DNA of 64,000 nt, taken from Sphingomonas colocasiae (lineage in GTDB: Bacteria > Pseudomonadota > Alphaproteobacteria > Sphingomonadales > Sphingomonadaceae). Positions 55,218 to 62,839 of the stretch are shown here, one piece after another. The stretch covers positions 239,734-303,733 of the forward strand of contig NZ_JAINVV010000013.1 of the NCBI RefSeq assembly GCF_019880585.1. Direction: 5' to 3'. A program made the translations under genes and the position numbers. Each line of letters opens with the position of its first letter. Position 1 is the first letter of the stretch. Below the pieces are notes generated by a model. That model saw nothing but the letters and a program-made list of their open reading frames with translations, ran no database searches and was not told where the DNA came from.

Positions 55218-55583
55218 ATGCATATCGCAGCGAAGATGGCCGTCGACATTCCCGCGTCCAATCGGCGGCGTGCCGAACGCGAAGCGGTGGAGGTTTCGAC
55301 CACCCTGCGCGCGTCGGGCCATCATGGGCTGGACGTGGTGATCCGCAACATCTCGACGCTCGGCTTCATGGCGGATGCCAGCGGCGAATTCGAACCCGGC
55401 GATCATGTCCGCGTCCGCCTGCCCTCGCTCGGCACGGTCGGCGCGCGCGTGGCCTGGGCGCGAGAGGGCCAGATCGGCGCGGAATTCGAGCAGGAGATCG
55501 ACCTGCACAAGCTTCGCGCCGTGCTGGCGGTGACGGGCGCTGCACCGGCGAAGCGCGAACGGCGGCCCAAGCTCGTTTCCTGA
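55218..55583 (+). CDS. PilZ-domain protein
   Basis: 121 aa. The RRRAEREAVEV segment (16-26) followed by NISTLGFMADAS (about 44-55) is the RxxxR plus D/NxSxxG pair that binds c-di-GMP in PilZ domains. No other domain is visible, so it is likely a stand-alone c-di-GMP effector. It is followed by a short hairpin of the dispersed GCGCGATtcacaTTTCGCGC type. Confidence 0.85.
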   Translation: MHIAAKMAVDIPASNRRRAEREAVEVSTTLRASGHHGLDVVIRNISTLGFMADASGEFEPGDHVRVRLPSLGTVGARVAWAREGQIGAEFEQEIDLHKLRAVLAVTGAAPAKRERRPKLVS

Positions 55584-55614
55584 ACATCATCCGGAAAGGC
55601 GAAGATTCCTCTTG

Positions 55615-55637
55615 CCGCGCGATCACATTTCGCGCGG
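55615..55637. repeat. Short copy of the GCGCGA-hairpin repeat
   Basis: CCGCGCGA/TCGCGCGG arms (8 bp) around TCACATT. Loop and arm resemble the longer hairpins at 56714-56751 and 58899-58936. It may terminate the PilZ transcript. Confidence 0.6.
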
Positions 55638-55725
55638 TCCGCAGTAGCTATTTTTCGCTGGATGACGTAACGTCCCGGTCCGTCATTCATCTCCGGTAAA
55701 GTTTCGCTAGGGCAACGTTGGGGAC

Positions 55726-55947
55726 ATGGGGAAGGCCGCTCTCATCATCGCAGCGACTGCGTTCGCACCGATCGTGTTGCTGTGCTCCGATGACGCGACC
55801 GCCGCGCGTTCTTCCACGACGCGCTCCAGTACCGAGGATTGCGAGGAACGCCGGAGCGCCCCGATCGCCTCCGCGGCGCCGCTCCTCGACATCCGCATGC
55901 CGAAGCCCGCCATCCTGAAGCGCAAGCGCCGCTATATCCGCATGTAG
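55726..55947 (+). CDS. Small predicted secreted protein
   Basis: 73 aa. The N-terminus MGKAALIIAATAFAPIVLL is a convincing signal sequence; GGGG precedes the ATG at short distance. The mature part is Arg/Ser-rich and ends in KRKRRYIRM. No family recognised. Convergent with the YdeI-like gene. It could be a chance frame. Confidence 0.45.
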   Translation: MGKAALIIAATAFAPIVLLCSDDATAARSSTTRSSTEDCEERRSAPIASAAPLLDIRMPKPAILKRKRRYIRM

Positions 55948-55975
55948 CGCAGCGGATCCCCCCGCATGGCGCGGG

Positions 55976-56575
55976 TCAGCATTGCGCATATTTCCAGTTT
56001 CGGCTTTTGCCCTCCGCCAGCCAGGCGATCGCCTGCGCGATGCGGCGGTCGCGCGTCCCGTCCCTTTTCGCCTCTGTGATCCATTCGACATATTCGCGCC
56101 TGTGGCTTTGGCTCAGCGCCGCAAACGTCTTCGCCGCTTCCGGCGCACCCTCCAGCGCGGCGGCAAGCGCCGGCGGCACGATCAGCTCGGGCTTTGGGTG
56201 CTTGAGCGTTCGGGGCACGCTGCCGCCGCTGTCGATCAGATCCGCCGCGCGGCCGATCAATCGCCCAAGCGAGGCGTCGTCGGGCAGATCGTCCAGCGTG
56301 GTCATCCGGCCGAACTGCCCCATCGCATCGTACGCGCGCCCGGTTTCGCCCGTCACTTCCGCGCCGCGCCAGAAGCCGAAGGTCGCATGCGCCTTGAACG
56401 CGGCCATGCTGCACAACAGCTTTTCGCGATAGGTCCAGGCCGGGGATCCCCATTTTATGGTTTCTCGCGCATCGGGGCAGTGCCGCGCCACCGCGTCGCG
56501 CAGCGCCGTCAGGATCGGGCGGGCGAAGTCCGCCTGGCGCGCGATATAGGCGTCGATCCGCTCGTCCTTCGCCAT
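55976..56575 (-). CDS. YdeI/OmpD-associated (DUF1801-type) family protein
   Basis: 199 aa. ARETIKWGSPAWTYREKLLCSMAAFKAHATFGFW is the DUF1801-like block (about 36-69). The C-terminal half has the helical OmdA region SHRREYVEWITEAKRDGTRDRRIAQAI. The molecular role of the family is unclear, and some members are linked to stress or iron-sulfur chemistry. Single gene. Confidence 0.88.
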   Translation of the reverse strand: MAKDERIDAYIARQADFARPILTALRDAVARHCPDARETIKWGSPAWTYREKLLCSMAAFKAHATFGFWRGAEVTGETGRAYDAMGQFGRMTTLDDLPDDASLGRLIGRAADLIDSGGSVPRTLKHPKPELIVPPALAAALEGAPEAAKTFAALSQSHRREYVEWITEAKRDGTRDRRIAQAIAWLAEGKSRNWKYAQC

Positions 56576-56657
56576 CGCCCCCCCCCTCCCTGTCTGTCAT
56601 ATGAACGGGCGGTAGTTTTTCGTTCACGAAACTCTCGCTGCGTCTGTCCGTTTTAGA

Positions 56658-56751
56658 GCATCGTGCGGAAAAGTGGGAACCGGTTCTCCGCACGATGCGG
56701 CTACAAATAGCTTCAGCGTGCTGCGCGATTCACATTTCGCGCAGCACGCTG
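56658..56751. repeat. Composite palindromic repeat, intact copy
   Basis: First hairpin GCATCGTGCGGA...TCCGCACGATGC (56658-56698) holds AAAGTGGGAACCGGTTC in the loop. A linker follows, then a second hairpin CAGCGTGCTGCGCGA/TCGCGCAGCACGCTG (15 bp, 56714-56751). A second, interrupted copy lies at 58813. Confidence 0.85.
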
Positions 56752-56792
56752 AATACCCGTTCCGCCGGAGGGTGAACATGAAGGAGGATAAG

Positions 56793-57296
56793 ATGAAGAA
56801 ACTCGTTCTAGCGTCGATCATGCTGGCGTTCGTCGTTCCCGCCGCTGCGGCACTGGCGCAGTCGCCGAGACAGGCGGAACGCGAATATCGCCGCGACGTG
56901 CGCGAGGCACAGCGCGACTATCGCGAAGACGTGCGCGACGCGCGACGCGACCGCCGCCAGGCCAACCGCGACTGGCGCCGCTATCGCGACTATGACTATA
57001 ACCGCCCCGAGCGCGGCTATCGCGGCTATGACGCGGCCCGCTATTATCGCGACGGCCGTTATTACCAGCCGCGCCGCCTGGGCCGGAACGACCGGATCTA
57101 TCGCGGAAATGACGGCCGCTATTATTGCCGCCGCCAGGACGGCACCACCGGCCTGATCATCGGTGGCGCGATCGGCGGCCTGCTCGGCAATTCGCTGGCG
57201 TCCGGCCGTTCGAGCACCTTCGAAACCATATTGGGCGCCGGCGCCGGCGCGCTGCTTGGCCGCGAGATCGATCGCGGCGGGGTTTCCTGCCGCTAA
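56793..57296 (+). CDS. Secreted glycine-zipper protein with Arg/Tyr/Asp-rich body
   Basis: 167 aa. ATG 56793 was chosen because AAGGAGG lies 5 nt upstream. A signal peptide ends at ALAQ. A charged stretch of YRRDVREAQRDYREDVRDA-type repeats and Tyr/Arg-rich units is followed by a C-terminal glycine-zipper hairpin (LIIGGAIGGLLGNSL...ILGAGAGALLGREIDR). Gly-zipper 2TM proteins are associated with the outer membrane. It resembles the protein at 1189 in composition. Single gene. Confidence 0.8.
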   Translation: MKKLVLASIMLAFVVPAAAALAQSPRQAEREYRRDVREAQRDYREDVRDARRDRRQANRDWRRYRDYDYNRPERGYRGYDAARYYRDGRYYQPRRLGRNDRIYRGNDGRYYCRRQDGTTGLIIGGAIGGLLGNSLASGRSSTFETILGAGAGALLGREIDRGGVSCR

Positions 57297-57383
57297 ACCG
57301 CGGACAGCATCTGCGCGGCAGGAGGTCCGGCGGGCTGCGTATCGCCCGCCGGACCAACCGCGTATCCAGCTTCGCGCAGATGC

Positions 57384-57435
57384 TTGCCATGGGCCGTCCG
57401 CCTGCGTTACTAACCTTTATGTCAGTAACGCAGGC
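57384..57435 (+). promoter_or_regulatory. P450 promoter with overlapping 12-bp inverted-repeat operator
   Basis: TTGCCA (57384-57389), a 17-nt spacer, then TTACTA (57407-57412) about 35 nt before ATG 57447. GCCTGCGTTACT (57400-57411) and AGTAACGCAGGC (57424-57435) form a perfect inverted repeat whose left arm overlaps the -10 hexamer. The layout suggests a repressor site, TetR-like in symmetry. No regulator gene is adjacent. Confidence 0.65.
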
Positions 57436-57446
57436 GGGAGCCGGTC

Positions 57447-58814
57447 ATGGCCTATGCACACAGCTTCGAAGCCAATCCCCATTGGTTGCCCCGTGGTGTC
57501 GGCCAGGCGATCGACCATATTCCTGGGCATGACGGCCGCCCCTTTGTCGGTTCCACGCTCGACCAGCTTCGCGATCCGCACGCATTCACGCGGCGCATGC
57601 ATGCTCAATATGGGCCGGTCTATCGCATCCGCAGCTTTGGCGGGCGCACCGTCACCCTGCTCGGCCCCGACGCCAACGAACTGATCCTGTTCGATCGCGA
57701 CAAGCTGTTCTCGTCCGAACAGGGCTGGGGCCCGATGCTCAACCTGCTCTTCCCGCGCGGGCTGATGCTGATCGATTTCGAAAAGCATCGCGCGCACCGC
57801 CGCGTGCTTTCGGTCGCATTCAAGCCCGAGCCGATGCGCCGCTACGCCGAATCGCTCAATGAAGGCATCGCGGCACGCATTCCGGACTGGAGCGGCCGCG
57901 ACATCCGCTTCTATCCGGAGATCAAGCAGCTTACGCTGGACCTGGCCGCGTCGTCCTTCCTCGGCATCCCTTTCGGGCCGGAAGCGCAGCGCGTGAACCA
58001 GGCTTTTGTCGACATGGTGCAGGCGACGGTCGGCATCGTGCGCATCCCCCTGCCCTTCACCGATATGCGGCGCGGCGTGAAGGGACGCGAATATCTGCTC
58101 GACTATTTCGGCCGCGAGGTGCCCAAGCGGCGCGACGGCGATGGCGAGGACATCTTCAGCCAGATCTGCCGCGCCACGCACGAGGATGGCCGGCTGCTCG
58201 CCGACGACGAGATCGTCGATCATATGAACTTCCTGATGATGGCGGCGCACGACACCATCACCTCCTCGCTCACATCAATGATCTCGGAGCTCAGCCGCAA
58301 TCCCGAATGGGAAGAGAAGTTGCGCGCGGAGATGCTGGGGCTTGGCCTCAACGGCGATTCGCTGCCTTATGAGCGCGTCGATGATCTTGTCCTCACCGAC
58401 TATGCGTTCAAGGAGACGCTGCGGCTGATCCCGCCGGTTCCGTCGATCCCGCGCCGCGCGGTGCGCGACTTCTCGTTCGGGGACTATGATTTCCCGGCAG
58501 GCACCTATGTGGCGGCGGCCGTCGCCTTCACGCACAGGATGCCCGAGCTCTGGCCCGATCCCGAACGCTTCGATCCCATGCGCTTCGCGCCGGAGGAAGC
58601 GCGCGGACGCCACAAATTCGCCTGGGTGCCCTTTGGCGGCGGCGCGCATATGTGCCTGGGCCTGCACTTCGCCTATCTCCAGGCCAAGACCTTCCTCTAT
58701 CACCTGCTGACGACGCATCGCATCGTGCGCACGCATCAGGGCGAAACCGCCTGGCAATACTGGCCGATCCCCAAGCCCAAGGACGGACTGCCCATCCGCT
58801 TCGAGCGGTTATAG
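57447..58814 (+). CDS. Cytochrome P450
   Basis: 455 aa, soluble bacterial class. I-helix MMAAHDTITSS (His in place of the common Gly of AGxDT), ExxR in KETLRLIPP, the PERFDPMRF block, and heme-binding loop FGGGAHMCLGLHFA with the Cys thiolate ligand. GGGAG precedes ATG 57447. No ferredoxin or reductase gene is adjacent, so electron partners must be elsewhere. Substrate unknown. Expression probably responds to the upstream operator. Confidence 0.95.
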   Translation: MAYAHSFEANPHWLPRGVGQAIDHIPGHDGRPFVGSTLDQLRDPHAFTRRMHAQYGPVYRIRSFGGRTVTLLGPDANELILFDRDKLFSSEQGWGPMLNLLFPRGLMLIDFEKHRAHRRVLSVAFKPEPMRRYAESLNEGIAARIPDWSGRDIRFYPEIKQLTLDLAASSFLGIPFGPEAQRVNQAFVDMVQATVGIVRIPLPFTDMRRGVKGREYLLDYFGREVPKRRDGDGEDIFSQICRATHEDGRLLADDEIVDHMNFLMMAAHDTITSSLTSMISELSRNPEWEEKLRAEMLGLGLNGDSLPYERVDDLVLTDYAFKETLRLIPPVPSIPRRAVRDFSFGDYDFPAGTYVAAAVAFTHRMPELWPDPERFDPMRFAPEEARGRHKFAWVPFGGGAHMCLGLHFAYLQAKTFLYHLLTTHRIVRTHQGETAWQYWPIPKPKDGLPIRFERL

Positions 58815-58936
58815 AGCATCGCGCGGAAAAAGCCTGCCCTCGCGAAGGCGGGGGTGGGAACCGGTTTTCCGCGAAAACGATGCGATCACAAATATCTGGA
58901 GCAGACTGCGCGATTCAGATTTCGCGCAGTCTGCTC
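58813..58936. repeat. Composite palindromic repeat interrupted by a 23-bp second repeat
   Basis: Same layout as 56658-56751: GAGCATCGCGCGGAAAA, GTGGGAACCGGTTTTCCGCG, and a 15-bp hairpin GAGCAGACTGCGCGA/TCGCGCAGTCTGCTC (58899-58936). Between GGAAAA and GTGGGAACC lie 23 extra bases (58831-58853, AGCCTGCCCTCGCGAAGG then CGGGG) that are themselves palindromic. The element abuts the P450 stop. Confidence 0.8.
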
Positions 58937-58947
58937 TAGCCCGCCGC

Positions 58948-58989
58948 TTGACGACGGAAAGCCGCAACTGTATTATTTGATTAATACAG
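58948..58989 (+). promoter_or_regulatory. Near-consensus sigma-70 promoter with inverted repeat over the -10
   Basis: TTGACG (58948-58953), 17-nt spacer, TATTAT (58971-58976). CTGTATTA-N6-TAATACAG (58968-58989) is a perfect 8-bp inverted repeat covering the -10 and the likely start site. It drives the lipoprotein gene at 59004. Confidence 0.75.
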
Positions 58990-59003
58990 CAGGAGACGAT
59001 CCG

Positions 59004-59513
59004 ATGCGCGCTTCCCTTCTCGCCCTGGCCGCCCCGTTGGCGCTGCTCGCCGGTTGCGGCGGCGGTGACGATGCCGGCACCAGCATCTCGATCAAGGGCA
59101 ATGACACCGAAGGCAAGCCCGCCACCGCCATCATGGACGGCGGCACGGGTGCGGTGAAGATCGACGTTCCGGGCTTCGAAGCCAGTATCAAGCTGCCCAA
59201 GGTCCAGCTCGACGCCGACAATTTCGACATTGGCGGGGTGAAGCTCTATCCCGGCTCCAAGGTCACCGCGATGAACATCGACGCGGCGAAAAAGGGCGAA
59301 ACCAAGGATTCGGTGACGATCGCGTTCGATTCGCCCGCCGACGCGGCAACCGTGAAGGCCTGGTTCCTTGAAAAGATGAAGGCGGAAAGCTTCACCGTGG
59401 CGGAGGCAGCGACCGGCCTGTCGGGCAAGACCGACGACGGCAATGCCTTCACGCTGACGCTGACCCAGGGCGCGGCCGGCAGCAGCACCGGCTCGATCGC
59501 CATCACCGAGTGA
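59004..59513 (+). CDS. Lipoprotein of unknown function
   Basis: 169 aa from ATG 59004 (AGGAG upstream). Lipobox LLAGCGGG (Cys18) follows a clean signal. The mature part has a short, repeat-poor beta-like domain (VPGFEASIKLPKVQLDADNF) followed by a region similar in feel to small sensory lipoproteins; no family recognised. It has its own strong promoter and a 7-nt gap to the convergent rarD gene. Confidence 0.75.
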   Translation: MRASLLALAAPLALLAGCGGGDDAGTSISIKGNDTEGKPATAIMDGGTGAVKIDVPGFEASIKLPKVQLDADNFDIGGVKLYPGSKVTAMNIDAAKKGETKDSVTIAFDSPADAATVKAWFLEKMKAESFTVAEAATGLSGKTDDGNAFTLTLTQGAAGSSTGSIAITE

Positions 59514-59520
59514 TCCGGTT

Positions 59521-60426
59521 TCAGGTCGGCTCGGGCACCTGCACGCGGCGCATGCCGGCGAGCGTACCCGCCGTATAGACGGCGAGCCCCGTCCAGATCA
59601 GCGTGAAGCACAGGATGTGCGAGAGCGTCAGCGGCTCGCCATAGACGAAGACGGCCAGCAGGAAGACGATCGTCGGCGCGACATATTGGAGCAGGCCCAG
59701 CGTCGCATAGGGCATGCGCCGCGCCGCCGCCGCGAACAGCAGCAGCGGCACCGCGGTCACCACGCCGCTGATCACCAGCAGCAGCGTGATGGTGTGATCC
59801 GATCCGAAACTCGCCTTCTCCGTGGCCGAAAGCCACATTGCCCAGCCGAGCGCGAAGGGCGAGAGAATCATGGTCTCGATCGAGAGACCCTCGATCGCCT
59901 CGACGGGCGCCATCTTGCGCAGCAAACCATAGGTGCCGAAGCTGAATGCGAGCGTCAGGCTGATCCACAGGCCCGATCCCGCGCCCCATGCCAGGACGAG
60001 GACACCCGCCGCCGCCAGCGCCACCGCGACCATCTGCACGCGCCCGAGCCGTTCCTTCAGGAAGATCACGCCAAGCGCGACATTGATCAGCGGATTGAGG
60101 AAATAGCCGAGGCTAGACGCCAGCACATGATCGTTGAGGACGGCCCAGATATAGACGAGCCAGTTGCCCGCGATCAGCGCGGCGGACAACGCCAGATAAC
60201 GCAACGCCACGGGATTGCGCAGCGCCGCGCGCATGTGCGGCCAGCGCCGGCCGAAGGCGATCAGGGCCGCCAGCAGGACGAGCGACCACAAAATGCGCTG
60301 CGCGACGACCTCTCCGGCCGAAACCGATCCGAGCTGCTTGAAGAAGACCGGGAGGAAACCCCAGATCAGATAGGCGGACAATCCGTAGAGCAGTCCGGCC
60401 CGGCCTTGCGAGATACGCGCATCCAT
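59521..60426 (-). CDS. rarD: RarD-type EamA/DMT permease
   Basis: 301 aa, ten hydrophobic segments. The start region GLLYGLSAYLIWGFLPVFFK and NWLVYIWAVLNDHVLASSLGYFLNPLINV are hallmark blocks of RarD. The EamA repeat recurs in the second half (LLQYVAPTIVFLLAVFVYGE). A drug/metabolite transporter of the inner membrane with unknown substrate. Confidence 0.92.
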   Translation of the reverse strand: MDARISQGRAGLLYGLSAYLIWGFLPVFFKQLGSVSAGEVVAQRILWSLVLLAALIAFGRRWPHMRAALRNPVALRYLALSAALIAGNWLVYIWAVLNDHVLASSLGYFLNPLINVALGVIFLKERLGRVQMVAVALAAAGVLVLAWGAGSGLWISLTLAFSFGTYGLLRKMAPVEAIEGLSIETMILSPFALGWAMWLSATEKASFGSDHTITLLLVISGVVTAVPLLLFAAAARRMPYATLGLLQYVAPTIVFLLAVFVYGEPLTLSHILCFTLIWTGLAVYTAGTLAGMRRVQVPEPT

Positions 60427-60511
60427 GGCGCGCCTTTAGCAGAGACGGCCATGAGCGCGAGGCGTTATCGCCTTGCCACGGGCAAAGAAATTTATGCCGT
60501 CCGGCTTCCGG

Positions 60512-60685
60512 CTATTCGGCACTATCCAGCAGGAAAGCGTGATGCGTCTCGCCATCGCCCGTCACCGCCAGAATCTCGTCACGCTGCCGGGGATCATAAT
60601 CGTCCAGATCGCCGGCCGCGCCATCAAGCTCCACATCGAGCCCGATCAGCATCTCGTCCGGATGGCGCGTTGACATCATGGGCAT
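60512..60685 (-). CDS. Possible small acidic protein
   Basis: 57 aa (MPMMSTRHPDEMLIGLD...). The sequence is rich in Asp/Glu with an orderly codon pattern, but no ribosome site is visible and an overlapping plus-strand frame exists (60541-60673). Not recognised; may be spurious. The rest of the gap 60427-61001 holds only the repeat at 60867. Confidence 0.3.
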   Translation of the reverse strand: MPMMSTRHPDEMLIGLDVELDGAAGDLDDYDPRQRDEILAVTGDGETHHAFLLDSAE

Positions 60686-60866
60686 ATCGGCATTTCGGGG
60701 CGGCACGGTCTTTCTCCCTGCAAACAGGTTGATCCAGGCCCCGGAGACTCGCCCCCCAGGGCGAACCGCAAGGGCAACACTCCGCCGCCTTCCAGTCAAT
60801 AGGCTATTCCACACATCCGGGATGGACCGTCACGATCCACCGATGGAGTGATCAGGACGGCGCGGG

Positions 60867-60967
60867 GCTTCCACCTCAATCGATCATGGTCTCGATCATT
60901 AGATGAGAGCCTGATTCACGACTTCGGCGGACGCACGAAGTGCTTCCACCTCAATCGATCAGGCTCT
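60867..60967. repeat. Structured repeat with direct GCTTCCACCTCAATCGATCA copies
   Basis: GCTTCCACCTCAATCGATCA occurs at 60867-60886 and 60942-60961. The second copy sits in a stem: AGAGCCTGAT (60906-60915) pairs with ATCAGGCTCT (60958-60967), with an inner ACTTCG/CGAAGT pair. It lies just upstream of hom. Confidence 0.7.
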
Positions 60968-61001
60968 AGGAGGGCCGCGAAACAAAGAGGAAAGACGGAT
61001 T

Positions 61002-62294
61002 ATGGCGGAACCGCTGAGAGTGGCGATCGCAGGGCTTGGCACGGTGGGCGGCGGCGTCATTCGCCTGCTCGAGGTGAACCAGGCGCTGATCGAACGGCGG
61101 GCGGGCCGGCCGATCGAGATCGTCGCCGTCTCCGCGCGCGACCGCAGCAAGGATCGCGGCATCGACATTTCGCGCTTCCAGTGGGTCGACGACATGACCA
61201 CCCTGGGCGAGATCGAGGGCGTCGACGCCGTCGTCGAGCTGATCGGCGGATCCGATGGCCCTGCCCTGGCGCTGGCGCGCCGCACCCTCGCCGCCGGCAA
61301 GGCCTTCATCACCGCCAACAAGGCGATGATCGCGCATCACGGCCTGAGCCTGGCCGGCGTCGCCGACGCGCAGGACATTCCGCTGAAGTTCGAGGCGGCG
61401 GTCGGTGGCGGCATCCCGGTGATCAAGGGCCTGCGCGAAGGCGCGGCCGCCAACGAGATCAAGCGCGTCTATGGCATCCTCAACGGCACCTGCAATTATA
61501 TCCTGACGACGATGGAGCAGGACCGGCGAGACTTCGCCGACGTCCTCGCCGAGGCGCAGGCGCTCGGCTATGCGGAGGCCGATCCGAGCTTCGACATCGA
61601 CGGCGTCGATGCCGCGCACAAATTGTCGATCCTCGCCAGCCTGGCCTTCGGCAGCGAGCTGGATTTCGAGGGCGTCGCCACCACCGGCATCCGCCATCTG
61701 ATCGCCGCCGACATCTCCGAAGCGCAGGCATTGGGTTTCCGCGTCCGGCTGGTCGGACTGGCCGAGGCCGACGGTGACGGGCTGCTCCAGCGCGTTCGTC
61801 CCTGCCTGGTGCCGATGGCGCATCCGCTGGCGCATGTCTCGGGTTCGCTCAACGCGGTGGTGGCCGAGGGCAATTTCGTCGGCCGGCTGTTCCTCCAGGG
61901 CGCGGGCGCGGGCGACGGCCCCACGGCATCGGCGGTGGTCGCCGATCTGATCGACGTTGCGCGCAACGAATATGGGCCCGCCTTCGCGATGCCGGTGGGC
62001 TCGCTCGCCCGCCCGCCCCGCGCCGATTCGGGCGATCGCACGGGCCGCACCTTCCTGCGCCTGACCGTGCAGGACCGCACCGGCGTGCTCGCGGAGATCG
62101 CGACGGCGATGCGCGATGCCGGCGTGTCGATCGAAAGCTTCATCCAGCGCGGCGCGAGCGAGGATGGCGGCGCGCTAATCGTGCTCGTCACCCATGCCTG
62201 CCCCGAACGCTGCATCACCGACGCGCTGGAACGGCTCGCCGGATCGGACAGCCTGACCGGCCAGCCGATGGTGATGCACATTCTGGATCTGTAG
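61002..62294 (+). CDS. hom: Homoserine dehydrogenase with ACT domain
   Basis: 430 aa. NAD(P) site VAIAGLGTVGGGVIRLL, catalytic region GGGIPVIKGLREGAAANEIKRVYGILNGTCNYIL with the family GGG and Lys, and C-terminal ACT domain (about 350-425: LTVQDRTGVLAEIATAMRDAG) for amino-acid feedback. It makes homoserine for Thr/Met/Ile. GAGG lies upstream of ATG 61002. A repeat element precedes it. glpX lies downstream past a convergent gene. Confidence 0.97.
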   Translation: MAEPLRVAIAGLGTVGGGVIRLLEVNQALIERRAGRPIEIVAVSARDRSKDRGIDISRFQWVDDMTTLGEIEGVDAVVELIGGSDGPALALARRTLAAGKAFITANKAMIAHHGLSLAGVADAQDIPLKFEAAVGGGIPVIKGLREGAAANEIKRVYGILNGTCNYILTTMEQDRRDFADVLAEAQALGYAEADPSFDIDGVDAAHKLSILASLAFGSELDFEGVATTGIRHLIAADISEAQALGFRVRLVGLAEADGDGLLQRVRPCLVPMAHPLAHVSGSLNAVVAEGNFVGRLFLQGAGAGDGPTASAVVADLIDVARNEYGPAFAMPVGSLARPPRADSGDRTGRTFLRLTVQDRTGVLAEIATAMRDAGVSIESFIQRGASEDGGALIVLVTHACPERCITDALERLAGSDSLTGQPMVMHILDL

Positions 62295-62303
62295 CTTCAT
62301 GCC

Positions 62304-62331
62304 CGCCATTTCGGCGAAAGCCGGAATGGCG
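62304..62331. terminator. Palindrome between hom and a convergent gene
   Basis: CGCCATT-T-CGGC-GAAA-GCCG-G-AATGGCG lies between stops at 62294 and 62337. It is a member of the CATTCCCGCGAAAGCGGGAATG-like repeat family acting as a shared terminator. Confidence 0.6.
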
Positions 62332-62336
62332 CCTCG

Positions 62337-62783
62337 CTATTTCCGCCCCGGTATCGGCGGCGGATCGATCGCGCCTTCCGGGTCGATCAGCCGCTTGATT
62401 CCCGAGAGCACCGCGCCGGCCACCGCCGTGACCGGCAGCCCGCCCGTGCATGATTCGCCGGTCTGGACGACACCGCACGAGCCCGTCCGCATGCGCGCCG
62501 CCGAGGCGCCCGGCATATCCCCCGTCGCGCGCCTTTCCCCATCACGCGAATCGCGCTCGTCACGCAGGGGCAGGCGTGCGCGCTGATCGTCGCGCTTGCC
62601 GCAGACCGTTATCTCGCCAGATATGGGATCGGCACCTGCGCAGCGCGCATCGGGCACCGCGACCATGTCCTTGAAATTGGTGAGCGCCTCCTCGGCGGTC
62701 AGCGCCCCCGTCTGCGCCGGAAGCGACGGAGCGCATGCAAGCGCCGCCAAAAGGCAGAAAGCACGCACGGCGATTCTCGACAT
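62337..62783 (-). CDS. Hypothetical secreted protein
   Basis: 148 aa. A signal peptide ends near SLPAQ. Four Cys are in the mature part (CAGADPISGEITVCGKR and GSCGVVQTGESCTG), which suggests disulfides. A hydrophobic C-terminal segment is flanked by Pro. No family recognised. It is divergent from glpX across about 55 nt. Confidence 0.65.
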   Translation of the reverse strand: MSRIAVRAFCLLAALACAPSLPAQTGALTAEEALTNFKDMVAVPDARCAGADPISGEITVCGKRDDQRARLPLRDERDSRDGERRATGDMPGASAARMRTGSCGVVQTGESCTGGLPVTAVAGAVLSGIKRLIDPEGAIDPPPIPGRK

Positions 62784-62839
62784 TGCAACAACCCTCGCCT
62801 ATCGCGCTTTCGCAGCCGATAAAGGGGAACACTAAGCCG

